DNA of 8,526 bases from Chitinophagaceae bacterium (lineage in GTDB: Bacteria; Bacteroidota; Bacteroidia; Chitinophagales; Chitinophagaceae), in contig DNMB01000117.1 of the NCBI GenBank assembly GCA_003489485.1, positions 1-8,526 on the forward strand, read 5' to 3'. Positions 1 to 8,526 of the stretch are shown here, piece after piece (the first letter of the stretch is position 1; each line of letters starts with the position of its first letter). Made by a program: the position numbers and the translations under genes. Below the pieces are notes generated by a model that did no database searches, was not told the origin of the DNA, and saw only the letters and a program-made list of their open reading frames with translations.

Positions 1-15
1 AGTAATTTACTGCAA

Positions 16-1863
16 TTATTTTCGGTCCCTTAATTTTTTTTGCTGATCCTGCATTTGCTCGAGCTTCTCTTGCCACTTGGACTTGGCCTTTGGCTTTTTT
101 CTGTTCTCTTGAATTTTTGCCAATATCTTATCGTGATCGATAATGTAATTCTGGATAACAAATTGCATGGCCAGGGTAATTAGATTCGATACCGTATAAT
201 ACCAGGTAAGAGCGGACGGAAGATTATTAAAGAAGAACAACATGAAAAAAGGAAAGATGTAGGGCATGTACTTCATGACCGGATTGCTCTGGTCAGGACT
301 CATGCTCATACTATATACGGAGATCAGTAAGCTGGTAAGGGTAGCCAGCAGGTTAAACAGACTCAGGTGATCGCCAAAAAGAGGAATGGTAAAACCAAAA
401 TGAATCGGCGCATCATAGGCAGAGAGGTCATTAGCCCACAAGAACTCCGCACCTCGCAAGCTGATCTCGGAGTTAAAGAAACTGAAAAGCGCAAAGAAGA
501 TCGGGATCTGCAGTAGCGCCGGAATGCACCCTCCCAGCGGATTAACACCCGCCTCGCGAAAGAGCTTCATCTGCTCCATACTGATGGATTGCTGGTCGTC
601 TCCGAACTTCTCTTTTAACTTCGATATCTCGGGGCGAAGGGCCTTCATCTTGGCTCCGCTCAGATAACTCGAATAAGTAAGCGGCGAAGTAACCAGTCGA
701 ATAAACAGCGTTAGCAGAGCGATCGCCAGCCCAAGGTTGGCGCCGCTGAGGCTGCGCATAAAATCAAAAATGGGAACAATGATATATTTATTGATGGGGC
801 GCACAAATGCATAGACCCCTTGACCCAAATTAACGATCTGGTCAAACCCATAGGGTGTGCTCTTTAAAATATGGTAGTCTGAAGGTCCGTAGTAAAGTCC
901 CAGGTCTGCCCGAGCAGTGCCGGTTGCAGGTAGTTGTAATTTTAAAGCAGCGGCACTACGAACCACCACACCAAGTGAATCGACCGGAAGGGTCCAGGAA
1001 AGTTGCCCGGTAGTAAATGGCGTTTTGGAGGCAATGGCAGCAAAGAAAAAACGCTGACGAAGCCCTACCCACGAAAGAGGCTTTGAAAAATTCAGTTCGG
1101 TTCTGTTACCAATGGTAAAGTAGTCGAACTCACCACCCTCTTCGAAACCAACCTGTGTATTTTGCTTCTCGTAGGCAATATCATCCTCTTGTTTAAAAGC
1201 TTCGTACTGCCACTGAAGCGAAAGCACACCTTGGGTCAGTAATCTCTCCGCTCCCTGCACCTCTATCGAAAAATCGATCAGATAACTATCGGGGCGAATA
1301 GTATAGACGTGAACCAATGAGACAGGGCTGGCACTATCTGCCGCCACCAAAGACATCCGTAGGGTTTTACTTCCGTCGGGTTGGGTCGTAACCGCAGCCG
1401 GCGTAAAAATAAGATCGGCCGTTTGTGCCGTTTTGTTATTGCCGGTATTGATGGCATAACTTATCTGGTTGTACATCCCCTTGGCAAGTACTACGAAACC
1501 AGTGTCGTCGTGCTGACGAAAACCGGTCAACTGCACATCGGCCACCTGTGCGCCCTTGGTCGAAAAGGAAACCTTCATGAGTTTGTTCTCGAGGGTTACC
1601 ACTTGCGGAGCAACTGACGCTGTAGCTGAAAAATAGCCTGCTGAGGCTACCCGGCTCAAACTATCGGCACGCTGAGACTCGATGAGCAGTGATGCAGAAT
1701 CTACCTTGGGGCGGTTGGCCTTGGCGGTGGAATCGCTTACGAACTGCTGACGAGCCTTGGCTTTGTTATACGCGGCCTGTTCTTCGTTGGTATAATAGAA
1801 GTATCCAAAAAAAAGTACAGCAAGAATAATAAAACCGATAACCGAATTGCGATCAAAATTCAT
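16..1863 (-). CDS. yidC: Membrane protein insertase YidC (Oxa1/60 kDa inner-membrane family)
   Basis: YidC inserts and folds inner-membrane proteins, alone or with the Sec translocon. With the ATG at 1863 the protein has 615 residues. Visible parts: one N-terminal membrane segment (about residues 7-24, after MNFDRN); a large periplasmic domain (about 30-350), typical of Gram-negative YidC; then the Oxa1-type core with several hydrophobic segments. Arg389 in LFIRLVTSPLTY matches the conserved arginine of the hydrophilic groove, and GVNPLGGCIPALLQIP follows as expected. The last 44 or so residues are strongly basic and lysine/glutamine rich (KKPKAKSKW and onward), a tail thought in the family to contact the ribosome. 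An in-frame TTG at 1899 would add 12 residues, but these are polar and precede the usual start, so I chose the ATG. It lies 69 bases after pyrG, probably co-transcribed. Family assignment is firm; only the exact start is open. Confidence 0.96.
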   Translation of the reverse strand: MNFDRNSVIGFIILAVLFFGYFYYTNEEQAAYNKAKARQQFVSDSTAKANRPKVDSASLLIESQRADSLSRVASAGYFSATASVAPQVVTLENKLMKVSFSTKGAQVADVQLTGFRQHDDTGFVVLAKGMYNQISYAINTGNNKTAQTADLIFTPAAVTTQPDGSKTLRMSLVAADSASPVSLVHVYTIRPDSYLIDFSIEVQGAERLLTQGVLSLQWQYEAFKQEDDIAYEKQNTQVGFEEGGEFDYFTIGNRTELNFSKPLSWVGLRQRFFFAAIASKTPFTTGQLSWTLPVDSLGVVVRSAAALKLQLPATGTARADLGLYYGPSDYHILKSTPYGFDQIVNLGQGVYAFVRPINKYIIVPIFDFMRSLSGANLGLAIALLTLFIRLVTSPLTYSSYLSGAKMKALRPEISKLKEKFGDDQQSISMEQMKLFREAGVNPLGGCIPALLQIPIFFALFSFFNSEISLRGAEFLWANDLSAYDAPIHFGFTIPLFGDHLSLFNLLATLTSLLISVYSMSMSPDQSNPVMKYMPYIFPFFMLFFFNNLPSALTWYYTVSNLITLAMQFVIQNYIIDHDKILAKIQENRKKPKAKSKWQEKLEQMQDQQKKLRDRK

Positions 1864-1896
1864 GGCCTGATTTGTTTGGCGAATAAACTGGGCCGA

Positions 1897-1904
1897 CAAA
1901 GATA
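1897..1904 (-). promoter_or_regulatory. Candidate -7 element between pyrG and yidC
   Basis: TATCTTTG on the minus strand fits TAnnTTTG exactly and lies 33 bases before the yidC ATG, a normal distance. No TTG is found at 17-23 bases upstream; that stretch is C/G-rich and runs into the end of pyrG. It could let yidC be transcribed separately from pyrG, but one 8-base match with a degenerate consensus is weak evidence. Confidence 0.25.
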
Positions 1905-1932
1905 AGGGAACGGCATTTTAGCCCCCGGTCTG

Positions 1933-3579
<1,647 letters not shown>

Positions 3580-3580
3580 T

Positions 3581-3610
3581 CAATTTTATTCAGTCGGATC
3601 AACCAATCAA
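3581..3610 (-). promoter_or_regulatory. Weak candidate promoter immediately upstream of pyrG
   Basis: On the minus strand TTG (3610-3608), 19 bases, then TAAAATTG (3588-3581), one mismatch from TAnnTTTG. Spacing is ideal, but the -7 element ends only 7 bases before the pyrG ATG, so the message would be nearly leaderless. I see no convincing terminator hairpin in the 137-base purL-pyrG spacer (3574-3710), so read-through from purL is also plausible. Confidence 0.22.
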
Positions 3611-3710
3611 TTGACCTGCGGGCACTTTAACAAGCCTTAAAAAAGAAGGAAGGGAAAGTACAAGAGGTCGTGTAAAAGTAAGGAAAATTTACGCGGCGAT
3701 ATAGCCAATC

Positions 3711-5942
3711 TTATGCACAACCAGCCAGTTGATTTTCGATCGTTGTATCGTATCGCCTTTGCCAATCAACCACAGCCCCCCAGTTATTGCCATCTACCAA
3801 TACGGATTGCCCTTCTACCCGACCCAACAAGGTTACCGGCACGGGCCCTTTGGCCACATGTTGCAAAAAAGCAGTGCGCAGTTCCGCAGGAACCGTTACC
3901 ACTACACGGCTTTGGCCTTCGCCAAACCAGCAAGCATCGGCACGAAGCGGTTTGCCGTCGTGGGCCCGCTCAGGACTCTTTACGTTAAAGCCCCGACCAC
4001 CCGAAAAACTTTTTTCGAGCAATGTGGTCATCAATCCGCCCTCGCTCACATCGTGCGCACTGGCTATTAGCTTAGCCTCTACCAACGAAGCGACCAATTG
4101 CTGCAAGGCGTACTCCTCGTCGAGTACAAAGTATGGAGCGGGAGAGTGCGTAACGCCGCATAGACGATGAAGATACTCCGAACAACCCAAGTCATTGGTG
4201 ATAGCACCGAGCACATAGATCTCGTCTTCGTCACTTTTAAAGCCCAAGGTCATCTTGTTATCGAGATGTTCCAGCAGGCCCACCATGCCGATCGTAGGAG
4301 TAGGAAATACAGGTCCGTCGGGATTTTGGTTGTAAAAACTAACGTTGCCTCCGGTAACGGGCGTGTCGAATTTTCTGCAAGCGGCCCCCATTCCCTGAAT
4401 GGCTTCAGTGAATTGATAATACACACCGGCGTCATAAGGATTACCAAAATTGAGACAGTTGGTCACTCCCAAGGGCTGACCACCCGAGCAAACAATATTG
4501 CGGGCTGCCTCACTAACAGCGATCATGGCGCCTTTGCGAGGGTCGGCATACACATAGCGACTATTACAATCGGTCGTTACGGCCAATCCCTTTGTAGTTC
4601 CTTTCACCGCTACCACGGCCGCGTCGGAAGGAGCATTGGTGTTTGTATTGGCTGTGCCCACCATGCTGTCGTATTGCCTGTAGATCCATCGCTTGGAGGC
4701 AATAGTAGGCAGTGCGATCAACGCTTCGGCCGTTTTTCGAATATCTGTGGGCAATGCAATGGTAGACGGATCGAATTTTTCGATCTCATCGAAGTAAGCG
4801 GGTCGGCTATACGATCTTTCGTATTGCGGCGCTCCCCCACCCAACACCAATTCATGTGCAGGAATAGAGGCTTCGAGCTGACCATGCATATAAAAATTAA
4901 GGATGCCATCTGTCGTAACCTCTCCGATCACCGAGCAAGGCAGGTCCCATTTTTCAAAAACCTTTTGAACTTTATCTTCTTCTCCTTTTTTTGCGACCAG
5001 CAGCATTCTTTCTTGGCTTTCGCTTAGCAAGAGCTCCCAGGTCTTCATGTTGGGTTGACGGGTTGGAACCTTATCTAAATCGATCTTCATACCCACTCCG
5101 CCCTTTGCGCTCATCTCGGCGGTAGAACAAATTATTCCGGCCGCTCCCATGTCTTGCATTCCTACAACGGCACCGGTGGCGATCACCTCCAAACAAGCCT
5201 CCAACAATTTCTTTTCCTGAAAGGGGTCACCCACTTGTACCGCGGGCAATTCTTGCGCACTCTCGGCGGTGATATCGGCCGAAGCAAAAGAAGCTCCACC
5301 AATTCCATCTTTACCGGTTGCGCTTCCAACGAACATGACCGGATTGCCCACTCCCTCAGCGGTAGCAGATACAGTTTGACCCGCCTTTACGATGCCCACG
5401 CTCATGGCATTGACAAGCGGATTGGTCTGGTAGCTGGCATCAAAATAGATCTCTCCCCCCACGGTGGGTACCCCAAAGCAATTTCCATAGTGTCCGATAC
5501 CGTGCACCACTCCGGCCAGTAAATGCTTTGTTTTTTCGTCTTCTAGCTGACCGAAACGAAGTGAGTTGAGTGCGGCAATGGGGCGAGCACCCATGGTAAA
5601 AATATCGCGATGAATACCTCCGACCCCAGTGGCTGCTCCCTGAAAGGGTTCAATGGCAGAGGGGTGATTGTGCGATTCGATCTTAAAGACCACTCCCAAT
5701 CCGTCGCCGATATCCATCAACCCTGCATTTTCTTCGCCGGCCTTTACCAGCATGCGCCCTCCTTCTCTGGGAAGGGTCTTTAACCATTTGATGGAATTTT
5801 TATAACTACAGTGCTCGCTCCACATACCGGAAAAAGCACATAACTCATTGAAGTTGGGGGTACGGCCTAATTTCTGACAGATCAAATCGAATTCCGCAGC
5901 GGTCAGGCGAAGTTGCTCGGCGGTAGAAACAGTAACGTTCAT
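3711..5942 (-). CDS. purL: Phosphoribosylformylglycinamidine synthase, synthetase subunit PurL (short form)
   Basis: PurL catalyses the fourth step of de novo purine synthesis, converting FGAR to FGAM with ATP and ammonia from glutamine. At 743 residues this is the short form (Bacillus/Thermotoga type): no N-terminal PurS-like domain and no C-terminal glutaminase, so it should need separate PurS and PurQ, neither of which is in this window. Visible signatures: MWSEHCSYKNS with His44 near the N-terminus; ESHNHPSAIEPFQGAATGVGG at about 89-109, the metal/ATP site; the second-half repeat with DPRKGAMIAVSEAARN, GVTNCLNFGNP and TPVTGGNVSFYNQ; and AHDVSEGGL near the C-terminus. These fit two AIRS-like repeats in tandem. 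The ATG at 5942 gives a normal N-terminus and lies 22 bases from a good promoter match. It is divergent from glnN and is the first gene of a possible purL-pyrG-yidC run. No lesions are visible. Confidence 0.97.
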   Translation of the reverse strand: MNVTVSTAEQLRLTAAEFDLICQKLGRTPNFNELCAFSGMWSEHCSYKNSIKWLKTLPREGGRMLVKAGEENAGLMDIGDGLGVVFKIESHNHPSAIEPFQGAATGVGGIHRDIFTMGARPIAALNSLRFGQLEDEKTKHLLAGVVHGIGHYGNCFGVPTVGGEIYFDASYQTNPLVNAMSVGIVKAGQTVSATAEGVGNPVMFVGSATGKDGIGGASFASADITAESAQELPAVQVGDPFQEKKLLEACLEVIATGAVVGMQDMGAAGIICSTAEMSAKGGVGMKIDLDKVPTRQPNMKTWELLLSESQERMLLVAKKGEEDKVQKVFEKWDLPCSVIGEVTTDGILNFYMHGQLEASIPAHELVLGGGAPQYERSYSRPAYFDEIEKFDPSTIALPTDIRKTAEALIALPTIASKRWIYRQYDSMVGTANTNTNAPSDAAVVAVKGTTKGLAVTTDCNSRYVYADPRKGAMIAVSEAARNIVCSGGQPLGVTNCLNFGNPYDAGVYYQFTEAIQGMGAACRKFDTPVTGGNVSFYNQNPDGPVFPTPTIGMVGLLEHLDNKMTLGFKSDEDEIYVLGAITNDLGCSEYLHRLCGVTHSPAPYFVLDEEYALQQLVASLVEAKLIASAHDVSEGGLMTTLLEKSFSGGRGFNVKSPERAHDGKPLRADACWFGEGQSRVVVTVPAELRTAFLQHVAKGPVPVTLLGRVEGQSVLVDGNNWGAVVDWQRRYDTTIENQLAGCA

Positions 5943-5964
5943 GGGGTTAGTAACAATTGGTGCA

Positions 5965-6000
5965 CAAAGCTAAAGCATCGACGCGGGGAGCCCGACAAAA
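5965..6000 (-). promoter_or_regulatory. Candidate Bacteroidota-type promoter of purL
   Basis: On the minus strand TTTTG (6000-5996) is followed after 23 bases by TAGCTTTG (5972-5965), an exact fit to the -7 pattern TAnnTTTG at the upper end of the known 17-23 base spacing. The predicted transcript would start near 5960, leaving a leader of roughly 15-20 bases before the purL ATG and no room for a riboswitch. Confidence 0.45.
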
Positions 6001-6018
6001 GTTGTTCCCTTTCACTAC

Positions 6019-6040
6019 ACATTATATTTTTTAATAATGT
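6019..6040. promoter_or_regulatory. Perfect 7+7 inverted repeat in the glnN/purL spacer, possible operator
   Basis: The arms ACATTAT (6019-6025) and ATAATGT (6034-6040) are exact reverse complements, separated by 8 bases (ATTTTTTA). The dyad ends 4 bases before the exact -7 match at 6045, so it covers where the -33 element would lie. This geometry suits a dimeric regulator. I do not recognise it as a known operator: it is neither TGTGA-N6-TCACA, TTGAT-N4-ATCAA nor GTA-N8-TAC. The local AT-richness makes chance occurrence a real possibility. Confidence 0.35.
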
Positions 6041-6044
6041 TAAA

Positions 6045-6052
6045 TATTTTTG
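6045..6052 (+). promoter_or_regulatory. Candidate -7 element upstream of glnN (distal)
   Basis: TATTTTTG is an exact match to the Bacteroidota -7 pattern TAnnTTTG. There is no TTG at the right distance upstream; that place is taken by the dyad at 6019-6040. If used, the glnN leader would be about 110 bases. The surroundings are very AT-rich, so a chance match is possible. Confidence 0.3.
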
Positions 6053-6121
6053 ATTTATAGGGCCTAAAACTGGTATCAATGGTCTTAAAATAACATTTTT
6101 TCCACCACAAAGGACTAAAAA

Positions 6122-6152
6122 TTTGATTTGTTCGATAAATTATGTTGCTTTG
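6122..6152 (+). promoter_or_regulatory. Candidate promoter of glnN (proximal)
   Basis: TTTG (6122-6125) is followed after 19 bases by TTGCTTTG (6145-6152), which differs from TAnnTTTG only at the second base. The predicted leader would be about 10-14 bases. It competes with the distal candidate at 6045; the sequence does not decide between them. Confidence 0.3.
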
Positions 6153-6169
6153 CTCAAAATTTATACAAC

Positions 6170-8359
6170 ATGTCACTTCGCTTTGATGCCATCCGCCAGC
6201 TAACCGATAAAAGCAGCGTACAGGTGGGAACCCCCAACAAAACCACCACCTTTTTTGCCTCGAACGTATTTACGATGAAGACGGCCCGGGAGTTCTTGAG
6301 CGATGAGGCTTTCAAAAGCCTGAGAGCTTCAGTGAAAGCCGGCATGAAGATCGATCGAGAAATGGCCAACCAGATCGCCAACGGCATGCGTGCTTGGGCA
6401 GAAACAAAAGGAGTAACTCACTATACACACTGGTTTCAACCGCTGACCGGCACCACTGCCGAAAAGCATGATTCTTTCTTTACATTAAAAAGCGACGGCA
6501 CCGCCATCGAAGAATTTGATGGTGCTGCACTGATTCAACAAGAGCCCGATGCCTCATCGTTTCCGAGTGGAGGATTGCGTGCCACTTTCGAAGCGCGCGG
6601 CTACACGGCATGGGACCCCTCCTCTCCTCCCTTTGTGATCGAGATCGGGAACGGCCGAACACTTTGTATTCCTACCATCTTTGTTTCGTATACCGGTGAG
6701 TCGCTTGACTACAAAGCTCCACTGCTCAAGGCGACCGAGGCCTTAAGCAAAGCCGCCACTGACGTTTGCAATTACTTTGATAAGAACGTAAGCAAGGTAA
6801 CGGTAACGCTTGGCTGGGAACAAGAGTATTTCGTAATGGACGAAGCCCTCTTCAATGCCCGACCCGATCTTGTTATGACAGGCCGGACCGTCTTTGGCCA
6901 TTCTTCGGCAAAGAACCAACAATTAGAAGATCACTATTTCGGATCGATACCCGAGAGAGTATACGCCTACATGCGTGACTTCGAAAACGAATCCTACAAA
7001 CTGGGTATTCCTCTTCGCACCCGCCATAACGAAGTGGCACCCGCACAGTTCGAGTGCGCTCCCATTTTTGAAGAAGTTAGCGTAGCCGTTGACCACAACT
7101 CGCTACTGATGGATGTGATGGAACGAGTAGCCCGTCGTCATAACCTGCGGGTATTGCTGCACGAAAAACCATTTGCAGGCATCAACGGAAGCGGCAAGCA
7201 CAACAACTGGAGCATGGCTACCGATACGGGAGTGAATTTGCTGGCCCCCGGCAAAACGCCCAAGACCAACCTGATGTTCCTGACCTTCTTTGTCAATACC
7301 ATCAAGGCGGTACATGACTATGCCGATGTGCTACGCGCATCGATCGCGTCGGCCCCTAACGATCATCGCTTGGGAGCGAACGAAGCTCCGCCTGCGATCA
7401 TTTCGGTGTTTACCGGTCAGTACCTGAGCAAGGTGCTCAATGACGTAAAAGAAAGAGTCTCCGCCAGTATGGATGAGACCGATGAGAGCCTGCTCAAGAT
7501 CGATATTCATAAGAGCATACCCGAACTGTTGATGGATAACACCGATCGTAACCGCACCTCTCCCTTTGCCTTTACAGGAAATAAGTTCGAGTTTCGTGCC
7601 GTTGGCTCTTCTGCCAACTGCGCCAATCCCATGACAGTACTCAATACCATCATGGCGCAGACCTTGCGCGATTTCAAAAAAGAAGTCGATGGGCTTATCG
7701 AGAAAGGCGAGAAAAAAGAGATCGCCATTATGCAAGTGATCCGCGAGTACATCATCAAAAGCGAAAAAGTATTGTTCGAAGGAGACGGCTACAGCGAGGC
7801 TTGGGAGAAAGAAGCGGCCAAACGCGGACTGCCCAATGTAAAGACCACGCCCCTGGCACTCGACGCGATGGTGACCGAAAAAGCAAAACAACTTTTTCAT
7901 GAAAATGGTATTTACTCACACCAAGAGCTGGAAGCACGCCACGAGATCGAACTCGAGAAGTACATTAAGAAGGTACAGATCGAGAGCCGCATGATGGGAG
8001 AGCTGGCGACCAGCCACATTCTTCCTGCAGCGATCCGCTATCAAAATCTGCTGTCCACCAACATTCGTGGCTTAAAAGAAGCAGGTATTAAAGAATCCGG
8101 ATTTTCTAACCAGTTGCAGATTCTCGAAGAGATATCAACGCATATCAACAAGACCAGTGACCTGGTCGAAAAAATGATAGAGGCCCGCAAGAGCTGCAAC
8201 AAGCTCAGCGATACGCGCGAAAAAGCCATTGCCTATCAGAAAAAAGTAAAGGACGCATTCTTCGACGATGTTCGCTACCACGTTGACAAATTAGAATTGC
8301 TTGTAGACGACAAGGAGTGGTACCTGCCCAAGTACAGAGAGATGCTGTTCTTGCGATAA
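6170..8359 (+). CDS. glnN: Glutamine synthetase type III (GlnN)
   Basis: This cytosolic enzyme joins ammonia to glutamate using ATP, the entry point for ammonium assimilation; family members are dodecamers. From the ATG at 6170 it has 729 residues, the length I recall for the Bacteroides GSIII. The order is: the GSIII-specific N-terminal region (HYTHWFQPLTGTTAEKHDSF, then QQEPDASSFPSGG); the catalytic core with metal-binding glutamates in GWEQEYF (Glu217, Glu219) and NEVAPAQFE (Glu288), then GINGSGKHNNWSM (His344), RLGANEAPPAI and NKFEFRAVGSSANCANP (Arg476); and a helical C-terminal extension rich in charged residues. A TTG at 6128 would add 14 residues (FDKLCCFAQNLYN), which are not GSIII-like, and the N-terminus MSLRFDAIRQL fits the family, so I prefer the ATG. 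It is divergent from purL. Its regulator cannot be read from sequence; a dyad lies about 130 bases upstream. Some pipelines label such genes glnA. Confidence 0.97.
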   Translation: MSLRFDAIRQLTDKSSVQVGTPNKTTTFFASNVFTMKTAREFLSDEAFKSLRASVKAGMKIDREMANQIANGMRAWAETKGVTHYTHWFQPLTGTTAEKHDSFFTLKSDGTAIEEFDGAALIQQEPDASSFPSGGLRATFEARGYTAWDPSSPPFVIEIGNGRTLCIPTIFVSYTGESLDYKAPLLKATEALSKAATDVCNYFDKNVSKVTVTLGWEQEYFVMDEALFNARPDLVMTGRTVFGHSSAKNQQLEDHYFGSIPERVYAYMRDFENESYKLGIPLRTRHNEVAPAQFECAPIFEEVSVAVDHNSLLMDVMERVARRHNLRVLLHEKPFAGINGSGKHNNWSMATDTGVNLLAPGKTPKTNLMFLTFFVNTIKAVHDYADVLRASIASAPNDHRLGANEAPPAIISVFTGQYLSKVLNDVKERVSASMDETDESLLKIDIHKSIPELLMDNTDRNRTSPFAFTGNKFEFRAVGSSANCANPMTVLNTIMAQTLRDFKKEVDGLIEKGEKKEIAIMQVIREYIIKSEKVLFEGDGYSEAWEKEAAKRGLPNVKTTPLALDAMVTEKAKQLFHENGIYSHQELEARHEIELEKYIKKVQIESRMMGELATSHILPAAIRYQNLLSTNIRGLKEAGIKESGFSNQLQILEEISTHINKTSDLVEKMIEARKSCNKLSDTREKAIAYQKKVKDAFFDDVRYHVDKLELLVDDKEWYLPKYREMLFLR

Positions 8360-8405
8360 AAAAATTGCAGAGAGTGGTCAGGGGCAATTGGCCTTGATCA
8401 CTCTC
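8358..8405. terminator. Hairpin at the glnN/dipeptidase junction, candidate shared terminator
   Basis: Positions 8370-8383 pair with 8392-8405 around an 8-base loop. In plus-strand RNA this is 14 unbroken pairs, two of them G-U (8377/8398 and 8381/8394), starting 11 bases after the glnN stop, but no U-run follows. In minus-strand RNA the same two positions become C-A mismatches, yet a run of seven U (8364-8358) follows 5 bases after the stem. The structure also contains the last codons and stop of the dipeptidase gene. It may end both transcripts; for either strand it is an imperfect intrinsic terminator. Confidence 0.55.
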
Positions 8406-8526
8406 AATACATTCTTACCTAGAATTTTCTTGATCGCAGCCTTTCTATACCCCCGCTGCATCAACTCCGTTGTAAGACGAGGGTAACTGCTTACATCCTC
8501 GAGACCGCGAGGAACGAACCCAATAC
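8378..8526 (-). CDS. Membrane dipeptidase, peptidase family M19 (C-terminal fragment, cut by window edge)
   Basis: Only the last 48 codons are in the window; the gene continues past the right edge, so this is an edge effect, not a pseudogene. The reading frame has two bases left over at 8526, then begins IGFVPRGLEDVSSYPRL, continues TTELMQRGYRKAAIKKILG and ends KNVLRVIKANCP before TGA at 8380-8378. The pattern GLEDVS.YP.LT.EL..RGY....I.KILG.N.LRV is the closing signature of the M19 renal-dipeptidase family, zinc enzymes that cleave dipeptides; in bacteria they are often exported or membrane-anchored, but the N-terminus needed to judge that is missing. One small departure is GKN where the family usually has GGN. 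The gene converges on glnN, with 18 bases between the two stops, and its last codons lie inside a hairpin. No other family fits this tail as well, though 48 residues limit certainty. Confidence 0.85.
   Translation of the reverse strand, partial: IGFVPRGLEDVSSYPRLTTELMQRGYRKAAIKKILGKNVLRVIKANCP

Noticed and set aside
1864..1899. TTG start at 1899 giving a 627-residue YidC
   Set aside because: The 12 added residues are polar and precede the MNFDRNSVIGF start that matches family N-termini; the ATG at 1863 is better.
4167..5027. A 286-codon open frame on the plus strand, antisense to purL
   Set aside because: It lies entirely within the strongly conserved purL gene, shows no recognisable domain, has no promoter or spacing of its own, and is best explained as an overlap shadow of purL codon use.
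6135..6164. AT-only inverted repeat (ATAAATT / AATTTAT, 16-base loop) just before the glnN ATG
   Set aside because: Seven A-T pairs across a 16-base loop would be very unstable in RNA, and such repeats are expected by chance in AT-rich spacers.
6128..6169. TTG start at 6128 giving a 743-residue GSIII
   Set aside because: The added residues do not resemble GSIII N-termini, and the 729-residue product from the ATG at 6170 fits the family length. The stretch also overlaps a promoter candidate.
7331..7900. A 189-codon open frame on the minus strand, antisense to glnN
   Set aside because: It is fully covered by the conserved catalytic and C-terminal parts of glnN; its low-complexity Phe/His/Gly-rich translation resembles no protein I know.

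Overview
The window looks like ordinary chromosomal housekeeping DNA from a member of the Bacteroidota, probably near the Chitinophagia/Sphingobacteriia (the phylum is well supported, the class is a guess). The signs are: a type III glutamine synthetase of Bacteroides length, the order pyrG then yidC on one strand, a YidC that opens with the DRN..IGF N-terminus common in this phylum, a short PurL, no clear Shine-Dalgarno sequences, and several close matches to the Bacteroidota promoter (TTG, 17-23 bases, TAnnTTTG). Base composition is near 50% GC by eye and looks uniform across the genes, with AT-rich spacers. I see no sign of transfer.

Layout: positions 1-5942 hold three genes on the minus strand, transcribed in the order purL (5942 to 3711), pyrG (3573 to 1933), yidC (1863 to 16). 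A 227-base divergent spacer (5943-6169) holds the start signals for purL and for glnN. The plus strand then carries glnN (6170-8359). The right edge cuts a minus-strand gene whose last 48 residues are visible (8378-8526); they match the C-terminus of M19 membrane dipeptidases. This gene converges on glnN, with 18 bases between the two stop codons and a long hairpin across the junction.

Function: the two biosynthetic genes on the left (purL, pyrG) belong to glutamine-amidotransferase systems that spend glutamine amide nitrogen on purines and CTP. glnN, back to back with purL, makes glutamine. YidC is the inner-membrane protein insertase and is linked to pyrG by position, not by pathway. The four complete genes are intact, have their key residues and are of usual length. 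I found no RNA gene, CRISPR array, insertion sequence, phage gene or new system. The most interesting parts are non-coding: a perfect dyad in the glnN/purL spacer and the strand-asymmetric hairpin at the glnN/dipeptidase junction.
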